DNA from: Tannerella serpentiformis
GTDB taxonomy: Bacteria; Bacteroidota; Bacteroidia; Bacteroidales; Tannerellaceae
Direction: 5' to 3'
Assembly (NCBI RefSeq): GCF_003033925.1
Contig: NZ_CP028365.1
Span: 2,728,001 to 2,792,000 of the forward strand
Length of the DNA stretch: 64,000 nt
Notes under the pieces: model-generated
The model's database searches: none
What the model saw: the letters and a program-made list of their open reading frames with translations, nothing else
Told to the model about the DNA's origin: nothing
Shown: positions 17,009 through 27,979 of the stretch, one piece after another
Numbering within the stretch: position 1 is the stretch's first letter
How the letters are laid out: every line of letters starts with the position of its first letter
Program-made: the position numbers and the translations under genes

Positions 17009-17067
17009 AGGTTCGCGTGCGAACGGATGGAGGGGATGCTCCTCGCCGTCGTACGCGAACCTGTTTT
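17009..17067 (+). terminator. Long-loop terminator after gpmA
   Basis: AGGTTCGCGT (17009-17018) pairs perfectly with ACGCGAACCT (17053-17062), then GTTTTAAG. Confidence 0.65.
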
Positions 17068-17105
17068 AAGGGGACTCTTGAAGCGAAATTCGCTCCCCCT
17101 CATGC

Positions 17106-17167
17106 GACGAATGGCCGGGTACCTGAGGAAAATGTTCCTCGCGAGTACCCGGCCATTCGTCATTTTT
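17106..17167. terminator. 17-bp-stem hairpin between the convergent gpmA and GH51-like genes
   Basis: GACGAATGGCCGGGTAC (17106-17122) pairs perfectly with GTACCCGGCCATTCGTC (17145-17161), followed by ATTTTT on the plus strand. It contains the GGCCGGGTAC core also seen in the porN terminator. Confidence 0.8.
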
Positions 17168-17190
17168 GGCTTTCCCTTGTGCTGCCCTCG

Positions 17191-19059
17191 TCACTGCATC
17201 TTCAGGGTGAGGATCGTCACTGAGTTGGCGGGGAAAACGTAGACCATCGGCCAGCGGGGGAGGCGCACGTTGCGGATCACGGGCATGACGGCCGTCGGTT
17301 GGAGGGGCGTATTGCGGGCCGTGGGGGAAGCGGCGAGGCTGACGATGTGCGCCGAGGTGGCGACGCTGCCACCCTCTATGCGTAGCGCTGTCCGCTCGTC
17401 GTGCTGCGTGGTGTTCGCCACCTTGAGGATGATCGTGCCACTGTTCGGATCGGAGGTCGCCACGGCCACTAACGACGGCCGGGAGGGCGCCGCAGCCTCG
17501 ATCACCCGTACGTTGTTGATATAGCCGCAAATGGCCTCGTCGACACACTCCACCTTGGCCTCCATCCAGCCCGGTGAGCGCATGATCTCGATGGGGCCTG
17601 CCAGGACGCGATCCAGAGTGCCAGACTCATGAATGAGGCATACGGTGCTGTCGGTCAGCTCGAAAACGATTGCGTCGCGGAGTGCTCCGGTGCGACCATT
17701 ATCGCGGATCCGTAGCCGGACGGAGCCCGAGGCGCCGTTCATTTTGCGCATCAGACGCGCCGAGAGGCTGCCGTTATACGTCCGTGACGAACTGCCGCGC
17801 AGGGTGTCTGCCGACTCGACCGCAAAGGCGTCACCGACGACCGCTACCGAGGCTTTGCCGTACGTCAGGAGGGGCTTGCGGGCCGTGGTGACGTTCGTGG
17901 TGAGGAGCCGTCGGCCACGGTGATCGGCGAAGAGTTGCCAGACGTAATACGAGGGCGTGCGCACCAGTCGGCCCATGCTCGCGAGGAGCAGTCCGCCCGT
18001 GCTCGGCGTGCCGATAAGTGGCGTGTAGGAGAGGCCGCGGACACAGCCCGGCCGACGCTCCACGCCGATGAGGAACGCCGCCTCACCGACGGCCGCACGC
18101 ATCGTCCCGGTGTCGTCCGTCCCGGACGTCCCGAAAGCGTCGGTATAGGTGGCCGAGGACGAATAGCGGTCCGCGCTGTCGGAGGTGAAGAGGTCGCTCT
18201 GCGTCATCATCAAATCCGCGTCCATGAGGTACTTAGGCCCGCTCTCGTCGGCCTTTATCATCACGGGGCGTATGTTCAGGTCTTGGCAGAGGCGGGTGTA
18301 TTCGCTGGCCGTGACCCGCCGCGACCCATCGTCGGCCATCATCCGGCCGGAGAAGCGGATGAAGCGCGGCCGTAGGTCCGTGATCGCCTCGATGAGGTCC
18401 GTCCGGAGCCCCATGGGCCGGTTGCGCCACGTTTTTTGTGGGAAAAGGGCGACCATATCTAAGCCGAACGACGCGCCGCTGTCCGTCTCGAAGACGAGCG
18501 TGGCGCCGCACACGCTGTCGGTGGCCGTAAAGGTGTGCCGGAGCGTAGTCCACGCGTCGGGGAGGGTCAGCCGGAGCGGCTCGGCAAGCATGCGCCCGGC
18601 CAGGGAGTCGCGCAGCGAGATGGTGAGCGACCGGCCGACCGTGCCATGCAGGTAACACGTCAATTCGAAGCGCTCGCCGCGTGCCGCAGCCGCTCCCCGC
18701 GACACATCCGCCACCACGCCGTCGCGCACAAGCAGCGACCGCCGGTTCGTTTCGCTCAGTGGCGCGCGGGCATCAATCGTCAGCGCCGAACCCGTCGTCA
18801 GGGCGCGCCATCCAGCGATCGAATCCGTCGCCGAGGGGCCATCCACCTCGAAACTACCATTCGTAATCATGTCCGCCGACCACTCGTCGGGGCGGACCGT
18901 ACCGTCGGCCGCCTCGGACGTCACCCCGTAGAGGTCGCGATCAACGGCCACCGTCGGCCGATCCAGATCGATCGTAATGGTAGAAGTAGTCGGCATCTCG
19001 GGGCGGCACGCCCCCAGTATGCCAGCGGCCAACAGCGCCGCAGCGTATCGTAGGTTCAT
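17191..19059 (-). CDS. GH51 alpha-L-arabinofuranosidase-like lipoprotein, catalytic core apparently missing
   Basis: This 622-residue product has a lipoprotein signal (LLAAGILGAC, Cys18). The N-terminal part resembles GH51 enzymes: DRDLYGVTSEAADGTVRPDEW and ITNGSFE, then VALFPQKTWRNRPMGLRTDLIEAITDLRPRFIRFSG. After that the expected barrel is abbreviated. I find neither the usual Asn-Glu acid/base motif nor a VGEYA-type nucleophile motif; the sequence passes from IRPVMIKADESGP to GTMRAAVGEAAFLIGVERR within about 70 residues. The C-terminal beta domain is intact and ends SVTILTLKMQ. I infer a catalytically dead or repurposed surface protein. It is convergent with gpmA. Confidence 0.75.
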   Translation of the reverse strand: MNLRYAAALLAAGILGACRPEMPTTSTITIDLDRPTVAVDRDLYGVTSEAADGTVRPDEWSADMITNGSFEVDGPSATDSIAGWRALTTGSALTIDARAPLSETNRRSLLVRDGVVADVSRGAAAARGERFELTCYLHGTVGRSLTISLRDSLAGRMLAEPLRLTLPDAWTTLRHTFTATDSVCGATLVFETDSGASFGLDMVALFPQKTWRNRPMGLRTDLIEAITDLRPRFIRFSGRMMADDGSRRVTASEYTRLCQDLNIRPVMIKADESGPKYLMDADLMMTQSDLFTSDSADRYSSSATYTDAFGTSGTDDTGTMRAAVGEAAFLIGVERRPGCVRGLSYTPLIGTPSTGGLLLASMGRLVRTPSYYVWQLFADHRGRRLLTTNVTTARKPLLTYGKASVAVVGDAFAVESADTLRGSSSRTYNGSLSARLMRKMNGASGSVRLRIRDNGRTGALRDAIVFELTDSTVCLIHESGTLDRVLAGPIEIMRSPGWMEAKVECVDEAICGYINNVRVIEAAAPSRPSLVAVATSDPNSGTIILKVANTTQHDERTALRIEGGSVATSAHIVSLAASPTARNTPLQPTAVMPVIRNVRLPRWPMVYVFPANSVTILTLKMQ

Positions 19060-19488
19060 CTTGCGAGTTCAAATTTATGGCGCAAAAATACGTCGGGATT
19101 AGTCGAAAGGTGCGGAATGTGGTGCGGGAGCGAGCTCCGAAGCGCATGGAGCAGCACGCCGCGCCTATCGGATCTATTCCGCAAGCAGACAGAGCTGCTA
19201 ATTGTATACATTTTCTCACATTCCGAAGAAATACATACGCCTACCCGATGGGTGGGGCAGGCCTGCGCGCTCGCCCGTCCCCTTATTGATCTATTTATGT
19301 AAGTGTCAGAGAAAGAGCGGATAAACAGGTGGCCATTTCAGCACATACAGACGTCGAAGATCTTCTTCTTGTGACAAATTATGAGGAGAGCGAGAGACGG
19401 AAGCTCTGAATATTAGGGGCGGAGAGATATGTAAGATAGATGGCGGTTAAAAAATACCTTTGCGGAAACATGTCCTAATAAATCAATT
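19060..19488 (+). promoter_or_regulatory. Divergent intergenic region with a -7 box for the TIR-like gene
   Basis: No gene is supported in these 429 bp. TACCTTTG at 19455-19462 matches the Bacteroidetes -7 consensus and lies 26 bp before the ATG at 19489, implying a short leader. The right half is AT-rich like the following gene, so the foreign segment may begin near 19300. Confidence 0.5.
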
Positions 19489-20274
19489 ATGTATCAAGCC
19501 TACAAAGTGGGATCTTCTTTTTGGAAAGGCTTCCAAGAAGAGGGTTTTGGAGAACTATTTTACACGTGTGAGCAAGAATTTCAAAGGAGTGGGAAAGACA
19601 AAAATGTAGAAGCCTTTCGCTCTATTCTTCATTCATACATGAATAGAAATGGATCGACCAAAACCAGATTCATGGAACACAATATACTCTTTCAGATGAA
19701 TGCAGATGTTTATATTTCACATTCCCGCCATGATGAAGTCTTTGCGATGGCTTTGGCCGGAGAGATTAGAGAGAGTATAGGTTTGGTGCCTATCCTTAAT
19801 TCATACATCTGGAAGCAGGCCGATCTTTTTCTGCAAGAGCTGGAGGACAACTATTTGCAGCGTAAGCATGATGAAATGCATAATCAGGAGATGCGCGATG
19901 AGATTAGGAAGTACATTTATATGATGACAAGGACAGTCTTGGATATGATGATTTATAAAACGGAATGTTTCTTCTATGTGAATAGTTCAAATATCATCAT
20001 GCAAGGGCATGTCATGAATCAGAAGACAGAATGTCCTTGGATGCATCACGATCTAGTAATGAGCAGACTCCTTTATAATGAGCCTAAAAGATGCAAGGAA
20101 TATATAGGTCGGTATAACAAGAATAAACTACGTCATCCATACGATTACGCGATAAAAACAAGCCATTTAATACGGCTTGACTTTCCATCTTATTATTCAT
20201 GGACAGTTGAGTCATTAGATGAAGACAGAGACGGCATATTAGATACGTTGTATGGAATAACGTTATACAGCTGA
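19489..20274 (+). CDS. TIR-like domain protein of AT-rich, probably foreign origin
   Basis: This 261-residue protein has no signal peptide. Residues 73-160 look like a TIR fold: strand DVYISHSRHDEVFAMALAGEI (73-93), strand plus turn GLVPILNSYIW (98-108), a helix with acidic residues LFLQELEDNY (113-122) that could carry the catalytic glutamate, and a later strand DMMIYKTECFFYVNSS. The arrangement resembles Bacteroidetes TIR-like proteins, some of which are NAD-cleaving immune effectors; that role is inference. One 60-base line counted by hand is about 38% GC, against clearly GC-rich neighbours, so transfer is likely. It is a solitary gene with its own -7 box. A stand-alone function or a partner elsewhere cannot be decided. 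Confidence 0.65.
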   Translation: MYQAYKVGSSFWKGFQEEGFGELFYTCEQEFQRSGKDKNVEAFRSILHSYMNRNGSTKTRFMEHNILFQMNADVYISHSRHDEVFAMALAGEIRESIGLVPILNSYIWKQADLFLQELEDNYLQRKHDEMHNQEMRDEIRKYIYMMTRTVLDMMIYKTECFFYVNSSNIIMQGHVMNQKTECPWMHHDLVMSRLLYNEPKRCKEYIGRYNKNKLRHPYDYAIKTSHLIRLDFPSYYSWTVESLDEDRDGILDTLYGITLYS

Positions 20275-20321
20275 TTGTTGAGCATCTGATTTTTTCGATA
20301 AAAAAAGGTGCAATAAACGTC

Positions 20322-20362
20322 GAGGCGCCTCTTTCCGCGATGTGTAGCGGGGAGGGCGCCTC
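20322..20362. terminator. Hairpin between the convergent TIR-like and DUF6261-like genes
   Basis: GAGGCGCC (20322-20329) pairs with GGCGCCTC (20355-20362). No T-run follows on the plus strand; a preceding TTTTTTCGATAAAAAA hairpin (about 20290-20306) may be the actual stop signal of the TIR-like gene. Confidence 0.5.
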
Positions 20363-20430
20363 GGTCTATGCGCTATTGTCGACTCCGGGCGGAGGTCCGC
20401 GAAACGGAGAGGACAACGAGATGCTTCAAT

Positions 20431-21420
20431 CTATTCTTCCGGCAGATGGATGTCCGGATTGCCACCTTCGCCGCCGCCCGCCTCGGGCTGTTTGGGCTTC
20501 TCGCCGCCTCCGGGCGTGCCACCCCCTTCCGGTTTTTTCGGCTGATCCGGCTTTTTCGGCTCCTCCGTTTCCGGTAGACGAATGTCCGGATCCTTGTTAT
20601 CCTTTTCCGGCTTTTTCGGTTTCGGTTCCTTGGGCTTTTTCGGCTCTTTCGGGGCGTTCGGATTCTGCTTCCGCTTCTCGGCAGCCGCCTTTTTGATGGC
20701 CTGACCTTGTTTATAAGACGCGTAAATATCTTCTGCGCGCTCGTTAAAACGTGCAATCAGCTTGGCGATCAGTTCCGGCTCGATGGGGGTTGTCCCATAC
20801 ACATATTTATATTGTAGCACGAGCAGGATACGCTCAAAAATGGCATCCGTACGGTTACGCACGGCTGGCATTTTAGGCAATTTATTATCCGCGCGCTTCT
20901 TCGCCCGATCGCTATTGATCGAATCAAACTCTTTGTTGAGCGTCTCCAGCTTCGTAACATCCGAAGTAAATCCCAGCTTGGACACGTCGGCGGCGTTTTC
21001 TGTCTTTTTGAGGTCGGTAAGCAGGCCGTCTACATGCGACGTTACTCGATCAAACGACTCTTTCCGGATCCCAACGTAGGGATTCATGACAACATTTAGA
21101 CGCATGGCAGCATCCGATTTTTCTTTGTCCGGAGAGAGCAGTCCGTTGCGCACGACACCGAAAATATACTTCAGCAGGCGGTCGCGCTCTTCGTTCTTCT
21201 TGACTAAGAGTTCCGAATTGACGCTCGCTTGAGCCTCCAAATTATTTTCCTTCTCCGTGTCAATGCTCTCTTTCCACTCGTTCTTCAGTTCTTCCGGAAT
21301 ACCGAGCTTCGGGAGGTCAAATTCAATGACGAAGCCGTACATCGAATCATGATATTTCACATGCAAGGCATTATCCAATTTGGATGTACCTATTCTTTTG
21401 ATTTCTAATCCGTCTTTCAT
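20431..21420 (-). CDS. DUF6261-like protein with Lys/Pro tail ending NPDIHLPEE (paralogue 2)
   Basis: The product is 329 residues, without a signal peptide. Residues 1-250 are mostly helical, with little obvious identity to the other two copies beyond general character (DRVTSHVDGLLTDLKK, NRTDAIFERILLVLQYKYVYG). From about residue 251 the tail becomes Lys/Pro-rich (PKEPKKPKEPK), then Gly-rich, and contains two versions of the terminal motif: DPDIRLPE in mid-tail and NPDIHLPEE at the very end. Array C begins about 70 bp upstream. No palindrome cassette is present downstream, unlike copies 1 and 3. Function is unknown. Confidence 0.8.
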   Translation of the reverse strand: MKDGLEIKRIGTSKLDNALHVKYHDSMYGFVIEFDLPKLGIPEELKNEWKESIDTEKENNLEAQASVNSELLVKKNEERDRLLKYIFGVVRNGLLSPDKEKSDAAMRLNVVMNPYVGIRKESFDRVTSHVDGLLTDLKKTENAADVSKLGFTSDVTKLETLNKEFDSINSDRAKKRADNKLPKMPAVRNRTDAIFERILLVLQYKYVYGTTPIEPELIAKLIARFNERAEDIYASYKQGQAIKKAAAEKRKQNPNAPKEPKKPKEPKPKKPEKDNKDPDIRLPETEEPKKPDQPKKPEGGGTPGGGEKPKQPEAGGGEGGNPDIHLPEE

Positions 21421-21489
21421 CTGGATCTTTATTTAGTTGAACAACAATTTTTTCGTTCCGCAGTCTTTGCCATGGCGAATCATTCGAAT

Positions 21490-21893
21490 ACTTTTTGTGG
21501 AGATTCTCCTCCGTAGCCTCCGATTGGTGCTTTCCGTTGTGGGGAGGACCCTCCGTAGCCTCCGATTGGTACTTTCCGTTGTGGGGAGGACCCTCCGTAG
21601 CCTCCGATTGGTACTTTCCGTTGTGAAAAGTCCCTTTCGTAGCCTCCGATTGGTGTTCTCCATCGCGAGAAGTCCCTTTTGTAGCCTCCGATGGGTGCTC
21701 TCCATCGCGAGAAGTCCCTTTTGTAGCCTCCGATTGGTGTTCTCCATCGCGAAAAGCCCCTTTCGTAGCCTCCGATTGGTGTTCTCCATCGCGAGAAGTC
21801 CCTTTCGTAGCCTCCGATGGGTGTTCTCCATCGCGAGAAGTCCCTTTCGTAGCCTCCGATGGGTGTTCTCCATCGCGAGAAGTCCCTTCCCGA
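21490..21893. repeat. Tandem array C: about 9.5 units of 42 bp
   Basis: GTAGCCTCC recurs every 42 bp at 21513, 21555, 21597, 21639, 21681, 21723, 21765, 21807 and 21849. The variable half of each unit keeps pairing potential although the sequence changes: TTCTC/GAGAA in the later units and ACTTT/AAAGT in one of the earlier ones. It lies 5' of DUF6261-like paralogue 2 and, at a distance, of the divergent GH97 gene. Confidence 0.95.
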
Positions 21894-22107
21894 GGCTCTT
21901 TTCGACTTACTCTATGATAAAGTATCCTCTTGTGAGATTCAAATGATATAAATCCATTCTGCCGCTGCAGTAACGGGCGCAAACATAAACCATTTTTCAA
22001 AACAGCAAACAGAAAAATGGATGAGGCGAAAAATTCCGTCTTTTGAATAGCCTGCGCACCGCCCTAATCAGTCACATCCGCCCCATCTTCCCCGGCCTCG
22101 GCAGAGG

Positions 22108-22347
22108 CCTTGATCTTCTTTTGCCTTCTTTTCTTCTATCAAGAGAAGAAAAGAAGGTACTCGCCGGCCTGCGCCTGTTCCCGAAAGGGGATAAATATGG
22201 GCATTCGGATTCAATCATTCGATCCTCGCGGATCGTCTGTGGGGCGTATGCAATACGCCCCTACAAACGGGGATGTCGCTTTGTCCTCTTTTCTCCTTTT
22301 CTTTCCTTGATGAAAGAAAAGGAGGCAAAAGAAAATCAAGGCGTCAG
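22108..22347. repeat. Inverted pair of REP-like elements with a palindrome between them
   Basis: Two copies of an element of the type CCTTGATnTTCTTTTGCCT face each other at about 22108-22160 and 22285-22347. Each contains its own long hairpin: 14 bp at 22124-22157 and 13 bp at 22293-22324. Between them at 22241-22261 is one copy of the GGGGCGTAT/ATACGCCCC palindrome. A third, diverged copy lies at 52561-52610. Elements of this pyrimidine-rich type are widespread in Bacteroidetes genomes. The rest of 21894-22680 shows no supported gene. Confidence 0.75.
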
Positions 22348-22680
22348 GGACGCCAGCCAAATTGGGCGGGTACCGGATGTGGGGTGGACCTATGTGCCTG
22401 CCCGTTGGATGGGGTTTGATCGGGCTGCATGTGCGCTCCGCCCCTTAACGGTCTTATGCGATCCGTTATACAAGTGTGCGGGGCGGCTGAGGGTGCTCGT
22501 GGGGTGGGGGAGGGGCGTTATGGGGCGTGTTTGGGGCTTAAATGATCTACATGTCATCTACTAATTTGAAATTTATCAGAACTTCCAACCATCTATCTAC
22601 CAAATGAATAGGGATATAAAGATGTACTCCGGGATCTACTTTTTATCTCACTGCATTAGGCAGATCGAAAAATAGGGTCG

Positions 22681-22688
22681 TAACTTTG
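22681..22688 (+). promoter_or_regulatory. -7 promoter box for the GH97-susCDE operon
   Basis: TAACTTTG matches TAnnTTTG and lies 39 bp before the GH97 ATG. Confidence 0.5.
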
Positions 22689-22715
22689 GCAGTGTACATT
22701 ACTTATACAAAATAA

Positions 22716-24845
<2,130 letters not shown>

Positions 24846-24853
24846 GAACCGTG

Positions 24854-24888
24854 AGAGGTGTCGATGCGATCCCTGCGTCGGCGCCTCT
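24854..24888 (+). terminator. Intra-operon hairpin between GH97 and susC genes
   Basis: AGAGG (24854-24858) and CCTCT (24884-24888), with further G-T-rich pairing inside, are followed by TCTTGTGTG. It is probably a partial terminator or RNA-stability element setting susB relative to susC levels. Confidence 0.5.
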
Positions 24889-24919
24889 TCTTGTGTGACA
24901 CATTTATCTACAAAGCATA

Positions 24920-27900
24920 ATGGAAAAAAGAGAACTATTTAATTGGAAGCGGTGCATTTACCTGCTGCTGGCTGCTCTGCTGCCAGCCCTTGGCGGTTAT
25001 GCACAGAAGATGACGGTTAAAGGTGTCGTCGTAGATGCGACGAACGAACCGATCATTGGTGCGAACGTGGTGGAGAAGGGAACAACGAATGGCATCATTA
25101 CCGATCTGGACGGCAACTTCACGCTGTCGGTCGAGCGAGGTGCTACGCTCGTTTTCTCCTTCATCGGCTATCAGTCTCAAGAACTTCCGGCCTCCGCACA
25201 GCCCATGCGCGTGATGCTGAAAGAGGATACGGAGCTGTTGGATGAGGTGGTTGTGATCGGTTACGGATCCGTCAAGAAGGACGATGCTACGGGATCGGTG
25301 ACGGCCATCAAGCCGGACAAGATGAATCGCGGTCTCACGACGAGTGCGCAAGACCTGATGACTGGAAAGATTGCCGGCGTGAACGTGGTCTCGAGTGGCG
25401 GTTCGCCGGGTGGCGGCTCCACGATACGTATCCGAGGCGGCTCGTCGCTGAATGCCAACAACGACCCGCTGATCGTCATCGACGGTCTGGCGATGGACAA
25501 CGACGGCGTCAAGGGCCTCTCCAACCCGCTGGCGATGGTCAACCCGAACGACATCGAGACCTTCACCGTGCTGAAAGATGCCTCGGCGACGGCCATTTAC
25601 GGCTCACGTGCCTCGAACGGTGTCATCATTATCACCACCAAGAAGGGCTCCATAGAGGGCGGTAAGGCACGCCTCCGCGTGGCGTACGACGGCAACGTGT
25701 CGATGAGTAACGTCAAGAACACGCTCGACATGATGGACGCCGACACCTATCGCGCACGCATCCGTAGCCAGTACGGCGAGGAGAGCAACGCCTATAAGGC
25801 CCTCGGCACGGCCAACACCGACTGGCAGAAGGAGATCTATCGCACGGCCCTCTCGACGGATCACAACGTGAGCGTCTTCGGAGGCCTCGGGACGATGCCT
25901 TTCCGCATGTCCGTGGGCTACACGAACCAAAACGGTATCCTCAAAACCTCGAGCTTCAACCGTTACACGGCCTCGCTGAACCTCTCTCCGTCGTTTTTGG
26001 GCGGCATGCTCAAGATGAACGGTAACCTCAAAGGAATGTATGCCGAAAGTCGCTTCGCCGACGTAGGCGCCGTAGGTGCGGCCACGCAAATGGATCCCAC
26101 CCACTCGGTGCGCGACGCGGGCGAGACCTATCAGAAGTATTTCGGAGGCTTCTTCCAGTGGACGAACGACGGAAAGTCGCTCAACGACCCCACCTGGCTG
26201 CTGACCAACAACTCGCTGGCCCCAGCTAACCCCGTCTCCCTGCTGGAGATGAAGGACGACCGCGCCAAATCGCAGTCGCTCGTCGGAAACATCGAGGTGG
26301 ATTACAAATTTCACTTCCTCCCCGACCTGCGTTTCCACGCCAATGGCGGTATGGACCTCTCGTCCGGTAAGCAGACCACCAACGTGGATCCCCAGTCCTA
26401 CTCGAACAACTATTACGGTAGCTATGGCTATGAGAAGATCGACAAATACAACCTGTCTTTCAATAGCTATTTCCAATACATGAAGTCAGTCGGTGTGCAC
26501 AGTTTCGATGCGATGATCGGTTACGAGTGGCAACATTTCCACCGTAAGGGCCACAATCGCTACGCGGGCATCTATCCGCAGACGAACGCCGTGAACCCGG
26601 GCAAGGAGTACTCGCCCTCGAGTAAGGAGTGGGCGTCGGAGAACTTTTTGGTCTCCTTCTTTGGCCGATTGAACTACACGCTGGCCGATAAGTACCTCTT
26701 CACGGCTACCGTACGTCGAGACGGCTCCTCACGCTTCCATAAGGATCACCGATGGGGCACATTCCCCTCGTTTGCCTTTGGTTGGAAGATGAAAGAAGAG
26801 GGATTCCTCAAAGACGTGGAGGCCCTGTCGGACATGAAACTGCGCCTCGGCTACGGTGTCACAGGTCAGCAAAATATTGGTTCTGACTACTCCTATTTTG
26901 CCTCTTATACGGCCAGCAAGAACTACGCTTACTATCCGATAGGCTACGGCGATGGCGAATCGTATCGTCCCGACGCCTACAATAAGAACCTCAAGTGGGA
27001 GCGAACAACGACTTACAACGCGGGCGTGGACTATGGCTTCCTGAACGGTCGCCTCACGGGGTCGGTGGACTACTATTTCCGTCGTACGGACGACCTGATT
27101 AACTACGTGTACGTATCGGCCGGAACGAATTTCAAGAATCAGGTGAACGCCAACATAGGCTCGCTGGAGAATAAGGGCGTCGAGTTCACCATCAACTCCA
27201 AACCCATCGCACAGAAGGACTTCTCGTGGGACTTGGGCTTCAACCTCACCTATAACAAGAGCGAAATTACGGAGCTGACGGGAGGCGATCGTTCGGATTA
27301 CTACGTGGCTGCGGGCGGCGTGACCATCGGCACCGGTGGCACTGTCCAGGCGCACGCCGTAGGTCACCCCGCCTATGCGTTCTATGTCTATCAGCAGGTC
27401 TACGACGAGAAGGGCAAACCGATCGAGAACACGTTTGTGGATCGTAACGGAGACGGCGTGATCAACGATGCCGATAAGTACTTCTACAAGAAGCCCACGG
27501 CCGACGTATTGATGGGCGTCTCCTCCAAATTCGTCTACAAAGCGTGGGACTTCAGCTTCACGCTCCGCGCAAGCCTCAACAACTACGTATATAATAATGT
27601 AGAGGCCAACGCCAGCAACATGAGCACGATCTACGCTCCCTCGGGCTACCTCACCAACCGACCCAACATGGTGCTGGAGAACAATTGGCAGGGCGAAGGC
27701 AACTACTACATGTCGGATTATTTCGTGCAGAACGCCTCCTTCCTCAAGTGCGACAACATCACCCTCGGCTATTCCTTCAATTTGAAGAAGATCGGCTCGG
27801 GACGTGTCTTTGCCGCCGTGCAGAACGTCTTCACCGTCACGAAATACAAGGGCCTCGATCCCGAGTTGATCACCGGATCGGGTACGGGTACCAACTATGG

Positions 27901-27964
27901 TATCGATCGCGACTTCTATCCGCGACCGCTGACCTCGCTCGTGGGACTTACGCTGAACTTTTAA
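24920..27964 (+). CDS. susC: SusC-family TonB-dependent outer-membrane receptor (starch locus)
   Basis: The product is 1014 residues. It has an N-terminal signal region (RCIYLLLAALLPALGGYAQ), a carboxypeptidase-regulatory-like domain (TVKGVVVDATNEPIIGANV...GNFTLSV), the TonB box/plug start DEVVVIGYGSVKKDDATGSV, plug motifs (IRGGSSLNANNDPLIVIDG, LKDASATAIYGSRASNGVIIITTKKG), and a C-terminal 22-strand barrel ending LTSLVGLTLNF. It takes up oligosaccharides together with SusD. Cotranscription with GH97, SusD and SusE points to alpha-glucan (starch or glycogen) oligosaccharides. Confidence 0.94.
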   Translation: MEKRELFNWKRCIYLLLAALLPALGGYAQKMTVKGVVVDATNEPIIGANVVEKGTTNGIITDLDGNFTLSVERGATLVFSFIGYQSQELPASAQPMRVMLKEDTELLDEVVVIGYGSVKKDDATGSVTAIKPDKMNRGLTTSAQDLMTGKIAGVNVVSSGGSPGGGSTIRIRGGSSLNANNDPLIVIDGLAMDNDGVKGLSNPLAMVNPNDIETFTVLKDASATAIYGSRASNGVIIITTKKGSIEGGKARLRVAYDGNVSMSNVKNTLDMMDADTYRARIRSQYGEESNAYKALGTANTDWQKEIYRTALSTDHNVSVFGGLGTMPFRMSVGYTNQNGILKTSSFNRYTASLNLSPSFLGGMLKMNGNLKGMYAESRFADVGAVGAATQMDPTHSVRDAGETYQKYFGGFFQWTNDGKSLNDPTWLLTNNSLAPANPVSLLEMKDDRAKSQSLVGNIEVDYKFHFLPDLRFHANGGMDLSSGKQTTNVDPQSYSNNYYGSYGYEKIDKYNLSFNSYFQYMKSVGVHSFDAMIGYEWQHFHRKGHNRYAGIYPQTNAVNPGKEYSPSSKEWASENFLVSFFGRLNYTLADKYLFTATVRRDGSSRFHKDHRWGTFPSFAFGWKMKEEGFLKDVEALSDMKLRLGYGVTGQQNIGSDYSYFASYTASKNYAYYPIGYGDGESYRPDAYNKNLKWERTTTYNAGVDYGFLNGRLTGSVDYYFRRTDDLINYVYVSAGTNFKNQVNANIGSLENKGVEFTINSKPIAQKDFSWDLGFNLTYNKSEITELTGGDRSDYYVAAGGVTIGTGGTVQAHAVGHPAYAFYVYQQVYDEKGKPIENTFVDRNGDGVINDADKYFYKKPTADVLMGVSSKFVYKAWDFSFTLRASLNNYVYNNVEANASNMSTIYAPSGYLTNRPNMVLENNWQGEGNYYMSDYFVQNASFLKCDNITLGYSFNLKKIGSGRVFAAVQNVFTVTKYKGLDPELITGSGTGTNYGIDRDFYPRPLTSLVGLTLNF

Positions 27965-27979
27965 TCCGCAACTACTGAA

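Noticed and set aside
21371-22000. Repeat-peptide frames on both strands across array C
   Set aside because: Same reason as for array F: open only because the period is 42 bp; no conserved domain or signal peptide.
22043-22564. 173-codon open frame
   Set aside because: It crosses two REP-like hairpins and the GGGGCGTAT palindrome and has no recognisable domain or ribosome-binding site.
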